Assembly: GCA_019279435.1 (NCBI GenBank)
Contig: JAAALK010000286.1
Span: forward strand, 44,329,712 to 44,393,711
Direction: 5' to 3'
Length of the DNA: 64,000 bases
Source: Zizania palustris
Lineage: Eukaryota > Streptophyta > Magnoliopsida > Poales > Poaceae
Below the pieces are notes generated by a model, which saw only the letters and a program-made list of their open reading frames with translations, searched no databases and was not told the DNA's origin. The position numbers and the translations under genes were made by a program. Shown here one piece after another: positions 48,282 to 60,748 of this stretch (position 1 is its first letter; each line of letters opens with the position of its first letter).

Positions 48282-48880
48282 TGATAGATCCAGCCCAGGT
48301 GGGGTTGGCCGAGGCCCAACAAATTAAGGTTGCTCGGACTCCAACAGTTCATCAGCACACCCAATTGGAAAGAGGCCCAATCGCCTCAAAAGACTAGTCT
48401 GATAGGAGAAGGGTGGCTCTCTCTTTTAAGGTGACTTCCTCCTCTCAAATTAAGCAAGGTGGGATTATTCTGAGGCTCACACGATCGCCGCTCGACTACA
48501 ATTGGGCCAACTAGGCCGTTGCGTCTTTGCCAGCGGGTATTAGTGGAGGATGTCCTCATCATTCCCACCCTCTTAAAGTGGGCCCAGCTCTGATACCAAA
48601 TGATAGATCCAGCCCAGGTGGGGTTGGCCGAGGCCCAACAAATTAAGGTTGTTCGGACTCCAACAGTTCATCAGCACACCCAATTGGAAAGAGGCCCAAT
48701 CGCCCCAAAAGACTAGTCTGATAGGAGAAGGGTGACTCTCTCTTTTAAGGTGACTTCTTCCTCTCAAATTAAGCAAGGTGGGATTATTCTGAGGCTCACA
48801 CGGTCACCGCTCGACTACAATTGGGCCAACTAGGCCGTTGCGTCTTTGCCAGCGGGTATTAGTGGAGGATGTCCTCATCG
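48282..48880 (-). mobile_element. Miniature LTR element (TRIM/SMART type) with 39-bp interior
   Basis: Two direct repeats of 280 bp (48282-48561, 48601-48880; about 7 differences by hand count) are separated by only 39 bp (48562-48600) and flanked by a perfect 5-bp target duplication caacc (48277-48281, 48881-48885). On the - strand each repeat ends ...TCTATCA. The 39-bp interior begins tttggtatcagagc, an initiator-tRNA-Met primer-binding site, and ends with a purine-rich aagagggtgggaa tract directly before the next repeat, a polypurine tract. So LTR, PBS, PPT and LTR are all present, with nothing in between. It has no coding capacity and must be mobilised in trans. About 2.5% LTR divergence suggests fairly recent insertion. 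Confidence 0.9.
48562..48600 (-). other. PBS and polypurine tract of the miniature LTR element
   Basis: In the - orientation, the PBS covers about 48585-48600 (tggtatcagagc core) and the PPT about 48562-48576. Fewer than 10 bp separate the two priming signals. Confidence 0.85.
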
Positions 48881-48885
48881 CAACC

Positions 48886-49616
48886 CATAGAGTTTTTGAA
48901 TGGTGTATTCTCTCTTTTCCTTTAGGCATTATTTGTAGGCACTACATTCTCAATAAATAATTTATTCAAAATAAATTTATATTGAATTACTTATCTTCTC
49001 TCTACTTTCTTTTCAAATTGACTCGATATCATGTCGAGCTAGTTTCTCGAATAAAATCCGATTTCTATATTTTTTTCTCTTCTCGTTAAATATCTTACCA
49101 CATGAGCTCTTACTTACATTATAGACTATTCAATGTTATGAAAACCATTTGAGATTAAGGGTGTCCAAATATATAACCTAGTGTATTTTATGATTGAAGT
49201 AGTAATGAACGTTATATATTTTAATTATGTAGTTACATGAAAAATATTGTTAGTAAAAACATTATACTCAAAATATAACGAGTCAAAACTTAGAACATTG
49301 GTGTTAAGATGCGTGGATTTGCATACGGAGTTTCCGGAGAACCCGGAATAATGTCGTGCGTGTCTACCATCCCCAATTATATATGCCAGTCAAACGAAGT
49401 GCTCAAGAAGTATATATGCATATGAAGCAGCAGTACTCAAACTAAGCTATAATTTGACTGATACGACGCATGCACGCGTGTAGATCCGACAACGGCCTCC
49501 CTCCCCACTGCATGCACGTGTTGTTCCATTTAATCCATTTGACTCGTGTTTTGGACAACATATGCAGTTCTGCTCGAGCTGGCTAGCAGCACTAGACAGA
49601 TTCACACAATCCGATA
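48886..49616. other. Intergenic, MITE-like debris
   Basis: 48890-49200 shares loose similarity with 50040-50380 (catttaat/tcaatgttatg, ggtgtccaaatatataacct versus gagtgcccaaagtattaacct), suggesting two decayed copies of one repeat. No gene. Confidence 0.35.
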
Positions 49617-49880
49617 CTCCCTCTTTTTTCTAAAACGAAATTGTTCTGAACGTTATTTTAGATACCAATAAATTATTAATTAGTATGTATTTTTTTATTT
49701 TTTCATGTTAAATATATATTAAATACAATGCGGTAGTAAAAATAACATGAGAGATGAGAAAAAAGTACTACTATTTCAGAGGTATAAATATCCAAAATAC
49801 AAAATAAAGTATAAAACAACTTGTTTTAAGCAATTTTTGATATAAGTCTAAAACGATCCATTTTAAGAAACTGGAGGGAG
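49617..49880. mobile_element. Stowaway-type MITE, 264 bp
   Basis: It starts ctccctcttttttct and ends agaaactggagggag, flanked by TA on both sides (49615-49616, 49881-49882). The inner aaaacgaaat...aaacgatccattt pairing is typical of grass Stowaway elements. It does not code. Confidence 0.8.
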
Positions 49881-50504
49881 TAAACCCTCCGGCTCCTTAA
49901 TTATTAAGGTTTTGTATGTGTTCGCATAACATTTACCGTAATTTATTAATATCAAATATGGTTATGTACTATTTATAGTCGATGCTTTTGTTACTGGCTT
50001 GGTTGTAGCCACCAATCCGCAATCCTAATCTTTAATGTCTATAAGCGATGTTTTGAATGAAAAAGAATGTAAGGTATCATCATAAACACTACCTTTACAA
50101 TAAATAGTTTTTTTAAAAATATTTTCATCGAGTCATATGTCTTCTCTTTCCTTTCTCTTTCAATCCCCAATTTTGATTTTCTTGATTCTCACGAAGAATT
50201 GATTTCTTGCATGAGACTCAATTTCCATAATTTTTCCTCCCTCATCTTTAACTTGCTTACGGAATTACTAAAAATAAATTTTTTTCTTATATGATAGTCT
50301 ATTTAATGTCATGGAAAGTTGGATACTAGATGATACAGAGGATTAGGAGTGCCCAAAGTATTAACCTAGGAGTATTAGGTTGAGTTGTGTAGAGATAAAG
50401 TGAGGTCGATTTAATGAGTTGCATTACTTGCGAAGAGACGAAGTGACGCCGATCTAAAATTATTTTTTAATACTAAAAATATCAACAATTAGAATAAAAT
50501 TTTT
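49881..50504. other. Intergenic, non-coding
   Basis: AT-rich sequence with the decayed repeat noted at 48886. It ends where the duplicated CACTA-derived block begins. No gene. Confidence 0.4.
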
Positions 50505-51577
50505 AAACTTAATTGTACTGATAGTTACACGTAGGCTGCTGCTTCTCTGGCTGGCGCGTTCATGGATGGGCCATATGAATGAACATGCATGCGATTGCGA
50601 ATAATTACCGTACATGAAAGCGATTTTCGCAACGATTACCGTACGGGTATACTATAAAACGGAAGTAAACTATGTCAATCGGAGTACTTGTCCAGTTGTC
50701 AACTGTTGCTAAGTAGTTTTGAAATATCAAACGGATCTCTTAAGATAACAATGTCACCGATTTACATTTTTTTTACATTCATTTTCGTTATACCATCTCC
50801 TACTTTTAGCTTATTGCACTAATACAGAAAGATACATTAGTGAATAGTCATACCATACCAACTTCAAGTGCGTTATCTCAAAGAAATTGATTAAGATCAT
50901 CAATTATCTCGGAAAAATTGATTAAATTCAGTAGGTCAGTTTATCTTGTAACAATAAAATTAAAGCAAAGTTAACAAGGACGAACGATGCATTCATACGG
51001 GGAAGAGGAGGAGGATGACGACCCTAGGAGGAGGAGGATGCAACCAAGGTGGCGACGAGTAGGGCGGCCATGCGCGCCGATGGTGCGGGTGCCACGACCA
51101 ACAGTATATGTGCCCAGGAACAGCGAAGAGCACGACGAAGGCGACAATGACAACAGGAGTTAGGTTTAGGGTTGCGTGAAATGAAAGCCTAATGATTCAC
51201 TTCGGTTCCCCACCTATTTATAAGCGGGAGGGATCATCAGTGACGGTGGTAATTACCATTCATCATTGATGATGTAGGGGCTTTTAGTGACGAGTATAGC
51301 TAAACTCTGTCACTACTGATGATGTAGGGGCCTTTACTGATGATGTAGGGTCTTTAGTGACGGGTAATAATATTCACCCGTCACTAAACTATCTATTAAT
51401 GACGGTTGATTATTATTACCTGTCACTAATGTTATAGTCTTTAAAAAAATAGTTTTTAGGCTGCAACCTGAATCAAAGCTAAGATTTGGCAGCCAACATA
51501 TCACAAATAATTTATCACAGAAAACAGATAATTCATCACAAAAGATTTATAATCTAATATTGTATCATACCACAGGT

Positions 51578-51788
51578 TTATAGTACATACATTACAACCT
51601 CAATTGCATCATTATTGATGTTGAAATGGAAGGCACACATTGTGCCAACTTCTAACGAGTTGTCGCTAAGAAATTGGCCAATACCTTTAGTTAGATAGCA
51701 CCGTCCATCCGTCGTTTTATGCACCACAATTGGGACTACGTCAGACCCTGCTGCCGCCACCTGAATCTCAGTACTGCCTTGAAAAGTA
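51578..51788 (-). pseudogene. B3-like domain fragment, left copy
   Basis: An open stretch after a possible splice acceptor (tatag) at 51789-51790 encodes GSTEIQVAAAGSDVVPIVVH followed by GRCYLTKGIGQFLSDNSLEV and GTMCAFHF, ending in TAA. The second part resembles the C-terminal half of a plant B3 DNA-binding domain (GRxYFTKGWxxFVxDNSLxxGDxxVF). The first half of a B3 fold was not found intact upstream. An upstream open piece at 52145-52336 may be another exon. It is best viewed as a transposon-carried B3 fragment. Confidence 0.5.
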
Positions 51789-52144
51789 CTATAAAATAAA
51801 ATTTAAACAAAGCTATTAGAGAAGGCTATTTATATAGACCAACTATATGTGCAAATAACTTACCAATGACTTATTATTGATGATCGTGTTATTTATTGTG
51901 CAGACATATAACCGACTCTCATAGGATAAACCTGCCGAGATGTCTTATAGGAGAGTCTTCCTTGCTGGAGTTACATCTGTTGGATTGCCAAAATAACAGA
52001 TGTGTTCAATTGGTCCATTTAGTCGGTGTCTATTATGATATAAGGATTAGGTGCCTAAGGGGCAGTGTTTATCTTGGATTTCCCTATGTAATATATATTT
52101 TTAAAATTTTTAAAAGCTAGTGTATTTTTTAAGAGTATAAGTCC

Positions 52145-52336
52145 CTATCTATATCTACTTTCCTTGAGCATAATATAGATTTTTTTATTCGATTCCAAAT
52201 TCCAAGATAAATCATTAGAATTATTTTGTAAGGGGATATACCACCCAAAAAGGGTATGAAAATACCGGGTGACGTTAGCTTTTCGATATCCCTTCCCCTT
52301 CTTGTCTACAACATTGCTAGGACCTTCCCTTGACAT
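52145..52336 (-). other. Open stretch upstream of the B3-like fragment (left copy)
   Basis: A frame starting MSREGPSNVVDKKGKGYRK and continuing to a stop at 52145. It is of unknown function and duplicated at 60749-60940 with one or two changes. Its basic N-terminus and position upstream of the B3-like stretch suggest it belonged to the same transposon gene. Confidence 0.35.
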
Positions 52337-53054
52337 TATAAGAAACCATGATAAAAACATAAATAAAAAATGTGCATGTGTAGTGATGGGGGAGTGGTCC
52401 CAATCTTCCGCTAGGTAAAGGATAAACTTGGGTTGGTGGAGAATCTCGACGTTGGCGATCCAAGGCTCCGGTCCGGCGAATCAAAACCTTGCAATCGTTA
52501 CACCACTGTCTCCGTTGGTTATCAACCATGCAGGACGCGATTGACCTCGCCACGAAGGCTAATTCCTGCAAGCGAACCCAAGAACACAAGCAAGAACAGG
52601 AAGGATACAAATCGAATGCCAAAACAGACAAACGAAGATAAGGTGAGGTTTCACAAATGCCAATGCAGCAGCCAATCGGTCCGGTGCAAGAGGCGGGATC
52701 TAAACACACAAGTGTAGATGCAAACAAAGCAAAACCTAACCCTAAAGGCGGTTGGCGTGAGAATATATAGGGCGGCGGCCTGTGGGAGGTGAACAGACTT
52801 GGGCTATGGGCTAGAAGATGTACAGACTCGGATTATGGGCCAACACGACCCAGTTCTGTCACGCAGGACTGTTTTAAATACACAGGACGACTCGAGAATC
52901 CAAATGAGGTGAAACCAACGGCAAACGATCCGTCTTCTCCTCAGCTTTCCAAAAAGTCAAAGAACGTGCCAATCGGACTTCGTATGAGGAAGTTATGCCC
53001 ATTTTGGTGCAGGGTGGTTGATGTAGTCCGAACCAGCGAATTCTTGACTTCAAA

Positions 53055-56000
53055 TCATCCGTGCGACTCCGTCTTCAACTCCAATTCTTCTATTCCATCT
53101 CCCATGTTCCTAAGTAACAAAATATTGCTAGTATTCAGTAGCATCCCGTCCAAACAAATATTAACATAGTTGCTAAGGAAAGAATTAACCTCATGGTTCA
53201 AGCGACGGGCACAAGCGCGTGTGATTGGTCCTTGTAGTTGAATTGTAGGTGGAGGCTCCATGTGTGTATCATGTGAAGTGATGTCCTCATCATCCTCCCC
53301 TCTTGAATTGGAGTCGTCCTCGACTCAAGCTCATCATCATCTCCCAAATAGGGCTTTAAATCTGAAATGTTAAATGTGGGACTAACCCCAAAAGCTGCAG
53401 GCAACTCAAGCTTATATGCATTGTCATTTATTTCTCAAGCACACGGAAAGGACCATCAGCACGGGGCATCAATTTAAACTTTCGTAAATCAGGAAAACGA
53501 TCCTTGCGCAAGTGCAACCAAACAAGATCACCCGGTTCAAATGTTATCTCTTTTCTACCCTTACTACCATAAGCACGATATTTCTCATTCATTTTCTCTA
53601 TGTTTGCTTTAGTAGTTTCATGCATCTTAAGCAATAATTCAGCACGTGTAGTAGCATCAAAATTCAAGTTTTCAGATGGTGGTAATGGTAGCAAATCAAT
53701 AGGAGCACGCGGATTAAAGCCATAGACCACTTGAAACGAACTTACCTTAGTAGTGGAGTGTACTGACCTATTATATGCAAACTCAATATGAGGTAGACAC
53801 TCTTCCCAAAGCTTCAAGTTGGTCTTCAAAACAGCCCTCAACATGGTGGACAATGTACGGTTGACGACCTCCGTTTGTCCATCCGTTTGGGGGTGACAAG
53901 TAGTAGAGAATAGCAGCTTCGTTCCCAACTTATGCCACAACGTCCTCCAAAAATGACTTAAAAATTTAGCATCACGATCTGAAACGATGGTATTGGGAAC
54001 TCCATGCAGGCGTACGACCTCTCTGAAAAACAAATCAGCAACATTTGTAGCGTCGTCGCTCTTGTGACAAGGTATAAAATGCGCCATTTTGGAGAAACGA
54101 TCTACCACCACAAAAATACTATCTCTCCCCCTCCTAGTTCTAGGTAATCCTGACACAAAATCCATAGAAATATCCTCCCAAGGTACACTAGGAACAGGCA
54201 GAGGCATATAAAGACCATGTGGGTTTAGACGGGACTTAGCTTTATTGCAAGTAGTGCATCGTGCCACATAGCGCTCAACATCGCGTCTCATCCTAGGCCA
54301 ATAGAAGTGTGTGGACAGCACATCTTCGGTTTTCTTTGATCCAAAATGACCCATCAAACCACCACCATGTGCTTCCTTCAATAACAACAAGCGAAGAGAG
54401 CTAGCCGGCACACATAACTTGTTAGCACGAAAAAGATATCCATTATTCAGCACATATTTGTTCCAGGCACGGTCATCGGTACAATTTGCAAAAGCATATT
54501 TGAAGACCAAATCAGTAGCATACATGTCCTTCAATGTTTCTAAACCAAAGATCTTATAATCAAGTTGAGAAAGCAATGTATAACGTCTAGATAAAGCATC
54601 GGCAATCACATTATCTTTCCCTTTCTTATGCTTAATGATATATGGAAAAGTCTCAATAAATTCTACCCATTTAGCATGTCGTTTATTCAGATTTGCTTGA
54701 CTACGTATATGCTTCAATGCTTCATGATCGGAATGAATAATAAACTCCTTAGGCAAAAGGTAATGTTGCCAAGTTTCAAGCACACACACTAAGGCATATA
54801 ATTCCTTATCATAGGTAGAATAATTCAACTGTGGACCATGTAATTTTTCACTAAAATAGGCCACGGGTTTACCTCCTTGCAGCAGCACACCTCCTAATCC
54901 AAAACCACTAGCATCACATTCTAACTCAAAAGGCTTACCGAAGTCGGGTAACTGAAGTAGAGGTGCATGTGTAAGGCGATCCTTGAGTGTGGCAAAAGCT
55001 TGTTCTTGTGCTGGTTCCCAAGTAAAAGTAACACCCTTCTTGGTCAACTCATGTAAAGGACCGGCTATGGTGCTGAAATCTTTCATAAAACGCCGGTAGA
55101 AACCTGCAAGACCAAGAAAACTACGTACCTGTGTGATAGTTTGGGGTTGCGGCCAGCTGTTGATTGCTTCTACCTTTGCCGCGTCAACCTCAATACCCTG
55201 TGAAGTGACAACATATCCAAGAAACACAACTCGATCCGTGCAAAACGTGCACTTCTCAAGGTTACCAAACATTCTAGCCTCACGGAGGACAGAAAAAACA
55301 GCACGTAGGTGTTCAACATGTTCAGTGAGAGACTTGCTATAAACCAAGATATCATCAAAGTATACAACCACAAAGCGTCCTATAAAGTGCCGTAGGACTT
55401 CATTCATCAAGCGCATGAAGGTACTAGGTGCATTAGTAAGTCCAAAAGGCATGACAAGCCACTCATATAATCCAAACTTTGTTTTAAAAGCAGTTTTCCA
55501 TTCATCACCTAGTTTCATGCGAATTTGGTGGTAGCCACTACGGAGATCGATCTTAGAAAAAATAATGGCACCACTAAGCTCATCAAGCATGTCATCCAAT
55601 CTAGGAATAGGGTGTCGATATCGAATGGTGATATTATTAATAGCACGACAATCAACACACATGCGCCAACTACCATCTTTCTTAGGTACCAAAAGAACGG
55701 GTACTGCACAAGGACTAAGGCTTTCACGGACGTACCCACGATCAAGAAGGTCCTGTACTTGGCGCTCAATTTCTTTTGTCTCCTCCGGATTGGTACGGTA
55801 CGCTGCACGATTAGGAAGAGACGCTCCCGGGACCAAATCAATTTGGTGCTCGATGCCGCGTATCGGTGGCAGCCCGGGTGGTATCTCAGCAGGAAAAACA
55901 TCTTTAAACTCCTGCAAAAGGTCAGTGACTGCAACAGGAATAGAGCTAGGAATGTTCGCAAGTGAAAACAACATGTTTGTGCAAATCAAGCCATATAGCA

Positions 56001-57933
56001 AGGGGGTATCATCACAAATTTCAGCAAGGTCAGTTTTAGTTGCAAGCATGACACATCCTTTCAGATTTATAACTTGTGATGAAGAAGGAGAAGCAATTTT
56101 ATCTTTCTGTTGCCTCAAAAGCGTCTTAGCTACTTGCTGATTTTCAGAAGGTTGTTTGCTCTTTTGTGCGTCCCTAGCATGTTTTTCTTGTTCAAATTTC
56201 ACAATTTCAGCAGGAGTCATAGGAAGCAATGTAACTTTCTTTCCTTTATACATAAATGTGTACTTATTGCTCCTACCATGGTGTGTAGCATCAGTATCAT
56301 ACTCCCAAGGTCTACCAAGTAACAGAGAACATGCTTGCATTGGTACTACATCAAAATCAGCAACTCCAAAGTATGTACCAATGGAAAATTTGATGTGAGC
56401 AGTTTGTGTTACCTTGACCTTACCGTTATTGTTGAACCATTGCACATGGTAAGGGTGTGGATGCGCACGTGTGGGAAGTTGAAGCTTCGTTACCATGTCG
56501 TGGCTCACCAAATTGTTGCAACTACCGCTGTCGATGATGACACGTACACGACGGTCATTGACGACGAAGAAGGTCTGAAACAAATTATTCCGTTGTGCCC
56601 GATCGTTCTGCTCCATGTGAGTGCTGAAGACACGTTGTACAATAAGTGCTTCAAGGTCGGCAGAGGCATCCGGCGCAAAAACAACGTCATCGTCGGATGT
56701 ATCATCATCTCCTGCAATGTTAGCAGCAAGTGCATATTCATATTCAACATCACTAGCACTTACGTAGCCACCGTCTTCTGTAGCAATATAAGCCCGCTGA
56801 CTAGGGCAGTCCTTCATAACGTGGCCAATTCCTTTGCATCTGTGACACTGGATCGCTGCAGAACGTGCAGTAGAGGCCGCTGAGGAGGTGGGCTTGGCTT
56901 GCGCCTTGGATGCTGCAGCCTTGGAGCTCTCAGCCTGGGCTGTAGATGTAGAAGGTGCTGATGTAGCCGCCGGTCGAGAAGGGGGTGGGGGTGGTCGTTG
57001 CTGCTGCCCACTTGAGCGTGAAGTAGCACCACCAATGTTGGTCCTCATGCTGCGTTGTGGTTGTTGGCGACCCTGCAATTCTTTTTCTGCAAGCATAGCA
57101 AGGTGGAAAAGACGAGTGATAGTATTGTATTCTTTATAATCAATGATATCCTGAATTTCACGTCTTAAACCACCATAAAAACGGGCCATTTTATCCTCAT
57201 TGTCCTCCTCAATTTCAGCACGCATGCAACCTATTTGCAACTCCTGATAATACTCCTCTACCGATTTATTTCCTTGGTTTAGGCGCTGCAATTTTTTTCT
57301 CAAATCACGTTTATATGAAGGAGGGACCCATCTACCACGCATTTACCGTTTTAACATATCCCAAGTTTGTGGTTCATTGCCAACCTGAACTATTTCAGTC
57401 CACCAAAGAAGAGCATATGTAGTGAAGTCACTAGTAGCTAAGCGCACGCGGTGGATAGCAGGAACCATGTGAGCATTAAATTTTTGTTCGACTGACATCT
57501 CCCAATCTAAATATGCATCTGGATCATAGGTGCCAGCAAAAGGAGGTACTGAAAATTTTACCTTGGAGTAGGGATCATCGTTCCTGCGGTTGTCATTGTT
57601 ACCTCGTGGATGGCGGTTGCGGTGGCCGCCCATACCTTGACGGTTGAACTGAAAACGATGATGTGCAGCCTCATCAGGTCCAATGCCATTGTTCCCAGCA
57701 TAGGATAGGTCGTCTTCCTCTTCAATATGGTCGTCTTCCTCTTCAACATGGTCATTGTTGGCTCGTGCAGCAGGCAAGCGTGTTTCCAAGACAGTCATCC
57801 GGTCTACTAGGTCAGCCACAGTACGTGCGAGACGTTCGATGGAATGTTGGGTCTGCCGCTGAGACTCTAGTAGAGCACGTCGTGAGACACATTCATTAAA
57901 ATCAGATGGAGGGGTGCCGCTGTTATCTGCCAT
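53055..57933 (-). pseudogene. Nearly intact gypsy gag-pol with one stop and two frameshifts
   Basis: The frame starts at ATG 57931-57933 (MADNSGTPPSDFNE). Order: gag capsid (VPPFAGTYDPDAYLDWE), CCHC knuckle (CHRCKGIGHVMKDC), protease (VIIDSGSCNNLVS), reverse transcriptase with YFDDILVYS at about 55340-55362, RNase H (ECDASGFGLGG), and integrase with zinc finger, core (VDRFSKMAHF, CHPQTDGQTE) and a C-terminal FNISDLKPYL tail without a chromodomain. Lesions: an in-frame TAA at 57343-57345 in capsid, a single-base loss near 53430 after PFRVLEK, and another near 53305. Otherwise more than 1300 codons are open, so it is much better preserved than the COQ6-intron element. Confidence 0.9.
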
Positions 57934-58337
57934 GTTAGTGAAAGACAAAACAACAAAGAATAATCCTGATGGAAAACAACTCGGTGGGGTGTTGGGTGTG
58001 TGGTGGAAGCAATCCGTCAAGCACCTTACCCACGCTTGCAAGTGTTCTTACCACGCCGCAGTGAGGTCACCGGCCTACAGGTGATGAACCAAGTGGAGGG
58101 TGGTGGCAATTGCAAGGAATGAACCTGTCCTGACCAAGAGAAAGGTGTAGCTTGGAAGGCAAAGTGAGTAGCAAGGATTAGCGATAATAATAACAGTTAA
58201 ACCAAGTTCAATAAGTATTCCCTAGTAATCGTCAAAGTTGCTGGCCTAAGTGCTCCCAATGTGAAAGTTCAAGCAATAGAGGGAAACTATGTGCCCAAAA
58301 ATCAAATGGAAGCAACACAGGCCAAATTCAGCTCTCT

Positions 58338-58530
58338 GCAGATCGGACAAGAGATCGGACAAGGGATTGGACAAGCAGAAACTGCCACTAAAACTGCCAC
58401 TGCCTGCCACTGATCGGACAAGAGATCGGACAAGAGTTCGGACAAGGGATTGGACAAGCAGAAACTGCCACTGCCTGCCACTGATCGGACAAGAGATCGG
58501 ACAAGAGTTCGGACAAGAGTTCGGACAAGC
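58338..58530. repeat. Tandem tcggacaaga repeats in the gypsy leader
   Basis: Units of 12-13 bp (gatcggacaaga, gttcggacaaga, gattggacaagc) form three clusters separated by copies of agaaactgccactgcctgcc. This gives a higher-order repeat of roughly 75-90 bp inside the untranslated leader upstream of gag. Confidence 0.8.
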
Positions 58531-60182
58531 AACTAACAGGACCGCTTCTCCTTTTTTTATATTTTTTCTCCTTTTTTTCACTCTATTTTTTTTGAAACAA
58601 GGATGACAAGAGATACAACCACAAAAATTGGCACCTGCAACTGAGGTGGGATGTGGCTCACAAAAATTCAAACAAGTTCGCTGTCCGGCGAGCAAAAACT
58701 TTGACCAATTTTTTTCTTTATCTTCCTGATTTTTTTTGGCGACTTTGGAGAGGGCTAACCGGCGTAGCCGGTTAGGGTACCCACCCAAATTGGGTCAGGA
58801 ACACGCTCAAAAAATTTCAGATTTTTCTGCCAAACGAGCGAAAAGTTATGCCTGTTTTACTGAAGGGGGGTCACAAAGAGTCGATGTGGAAAACAAAGTA
58901 GGGTTGCGGAAGGGGGGTTTCGGTGGGGAATTTTTTTTGAGACACAAGAACAACTACTACTCAAACGACACAGAGGGATGACTAAACCAGCAACAAGACT
59001 CGACCAAGAACACAAACTCAACAAAGTTAAAATTGAAATTAAAATCGCAAGGCACAAAGGGGTTCTCGGTGGGGAATTTTTTTTGGTGCGGTTTTCTGGA
59101 CTCTGGGTAAAACTTAATTGTACTGATAGTTACACGTAGGCTGCTGCTTCTCTGGCTGGCGCGTTCATGGATGGGCCATATGAATGAACATGCATGCGAT
59201 TGCGAATAATTACCGTACATGAAAGCGATTTTCGCACCGATTACCGTACGGGTATACTATAAAACGGAAGTAAACTATGTCAATCGGAGTACTTGTCCAG
59301 TTGTCAACTGTTGCTAAGTAGTTTTGAAATATCAAACGGATCTCTTAAGATAACAATGTCACCGATTTACATTTTTTTTACATTCATTTTCGTTATACCA
59401 TCTCCTACTTTTAGCTTATTGCACTAATACAGAAAGATACATTAGTGAATAGTCATACCATACCAACTTCAAGTGCGTTATCTCAAAGAAATTGATTAAG
59501 ATCATCAATTATCTCGGAAAAATTGACTAAAATCAGTAGGTCAGTTTATCTTGTAACAATAAAATTAAAACAAAGTTAACAAGGACGAACGATGCATTCA
59601 TACGGGGAAGAGGAGGAGGATGACGACCCTAGGAGGAGGAGGATGCAACCAAGGTGGCGACGAGTAGGGCGGCCACGCACGCCGATGGTGCGGGTGCCAC
59701 GACCAACAATATATGTGGCCAGGAACAGCGAAGAGCACGACGAAGGCGACAATGACAACAGGAGTTAGGTTTAGGGTTGCGTGAAATGAAAGCCTAACGA
59801 TTCACTTCGGTTCCCCACCTATTTATAAGCGGGAGGGGTCATCAGTGACGGTGGTAATTACCATCCATCATTGATGACGTAGGGGCTTTTAGTGACGAGT
59901 ATAGCTAAACTCTGTCACTACTGATGATGTAGGGGCCTTTACTGATGATGTAGGGTCTTTAGTGACGGGTAATAATATTCACCCGTCACTAAACTATCTA
60001 TTAATGACGGTTGATTATTATTACCTGTCACTAATGTTATAGTCTTTAAAAAAATAGTTTTTAGGCTGCAACCTGAATCAAAGATAAGATTTGGCAGCCA
60101 ACATATCACAAATAATTTATCACAGAAAACAGATAATTCATCACAAAAGATTTATAATCTAATATTGTATCATACCACAGGT

Positions 60183-60393
60183 TTATAGTACATACATTAC
60201 AACCTCAATTGCATCATTATTGATTTTGAAATGGAAGGCGCACATTGTGCCAACTTCTAACGAGTTGTCGCTAAGAAATTGGCCAATACCTTTAGTTAGG
60301 TAGCACCGTCCATCTGTCGTTTTATGCACCACAATTGGAACTACGTCAGACCCTGCTGCCGCCACCTGAATCTCAGTACTGCCTTGAAAAGTA
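60183..60393 (-). pseudogene. B3-like domain fragment, right copy
   Basis: It is the same as 51578-51788 with a few substitutions (Lys for Asn in the FHFKINND segment) and the frame still open to TAA at 60183. Conservation of the open frame in both copies reflects their recent duplication and is not independent evidence of function. Confidence 0.5.
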
Positions 60394-60748
60394 CTATAAA
60401 ATAAAATTTAAACAAAGCTATTAGAGAAGGCTATTTATATAGACCAACTATATGTGCAAATAACTTACCAATGACTTATTATTAATGATCGTGTTATTTA
60501 TTGTGCAGACATATAACCGACTCTCATAGGATAAACCTGCCGAGATGTCTTATAGGAGAGTCTTCCTTGCTGGAGTTACATCTGTTGGATTGCCAAAATA
60601 ACAGATGTGTTCAATTGGTCCATTTAGTCGGTGTCTATTATGATATAAGGATTAGGTGCCTAAGGGGCAGTGTTTATCTTCGATTTCCCTATGTAATATA
60701 TATTTTAAAATTTTTAAAAGCTAGTGTATTTTTTAAGAGTATAAGTCC

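Larger units (their letters stand above)
50505..52383 (-). repeat. CACTA-derived block, left copy of a 1.88-kb direct duplication
   Basis: It is nearly identical to 59110-60987 (about 25 differences by hand count, about 98.7%). In - orientation it contains a coding stretch with a B3-like domain (51578-51788), then subterminal motifs of the type tagtgacgggt/acccgtcacta (51230-51450) characteristic of CACTA elements, then a TATA motif (tataaat at about 51218-51224) and a CT-rich leader-like segment. No CACTA terminus is present. It ends exactly at the gypsy insertion site (tgtag, 52379-52383). Confidence 0.85.
52384..59109 (-). mobile_element. Ty3/gypsy retrotransposon lacking its 5' LTR
   Basis: Oriented right to left. 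The 3' LTR end lies at 52384 (complement ...CCACTCCCCCATCA), directly after tgtag of the CACTA-derived block. The LTR has a TATA motif (52762-52769), but its outer border toward pol is not fixed. Gag-pol follows (53055-57933), then a leader region to 59109. No sequence matching 52384-53050 occurs between 57933 and 59110, and no PBS is recognised there, so the 5' LTR and PBS are missing. At 59109/59110 the element joins abruptly to a second copy of the same block that precedes it. The leader has ttcggtggggaatttttttt twice and tandem tcggacaaga repeats. Confidence 0.85.

Noticed and set aside
50971..51153. Short acidic/basic open frame MHSYGEEEEDDD on the + strand of the CACTA block
   Set aside because: The TATA and leader orientation indicate transcription on the - strand here, and no domain is recognised.
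58338..58530. Tandem repeats as a possible CRISPR-like array
   Set aside because: Units are only 12-13 bp, spacers are themselves repeated, and the array lies in a plant retrotransposon leader.
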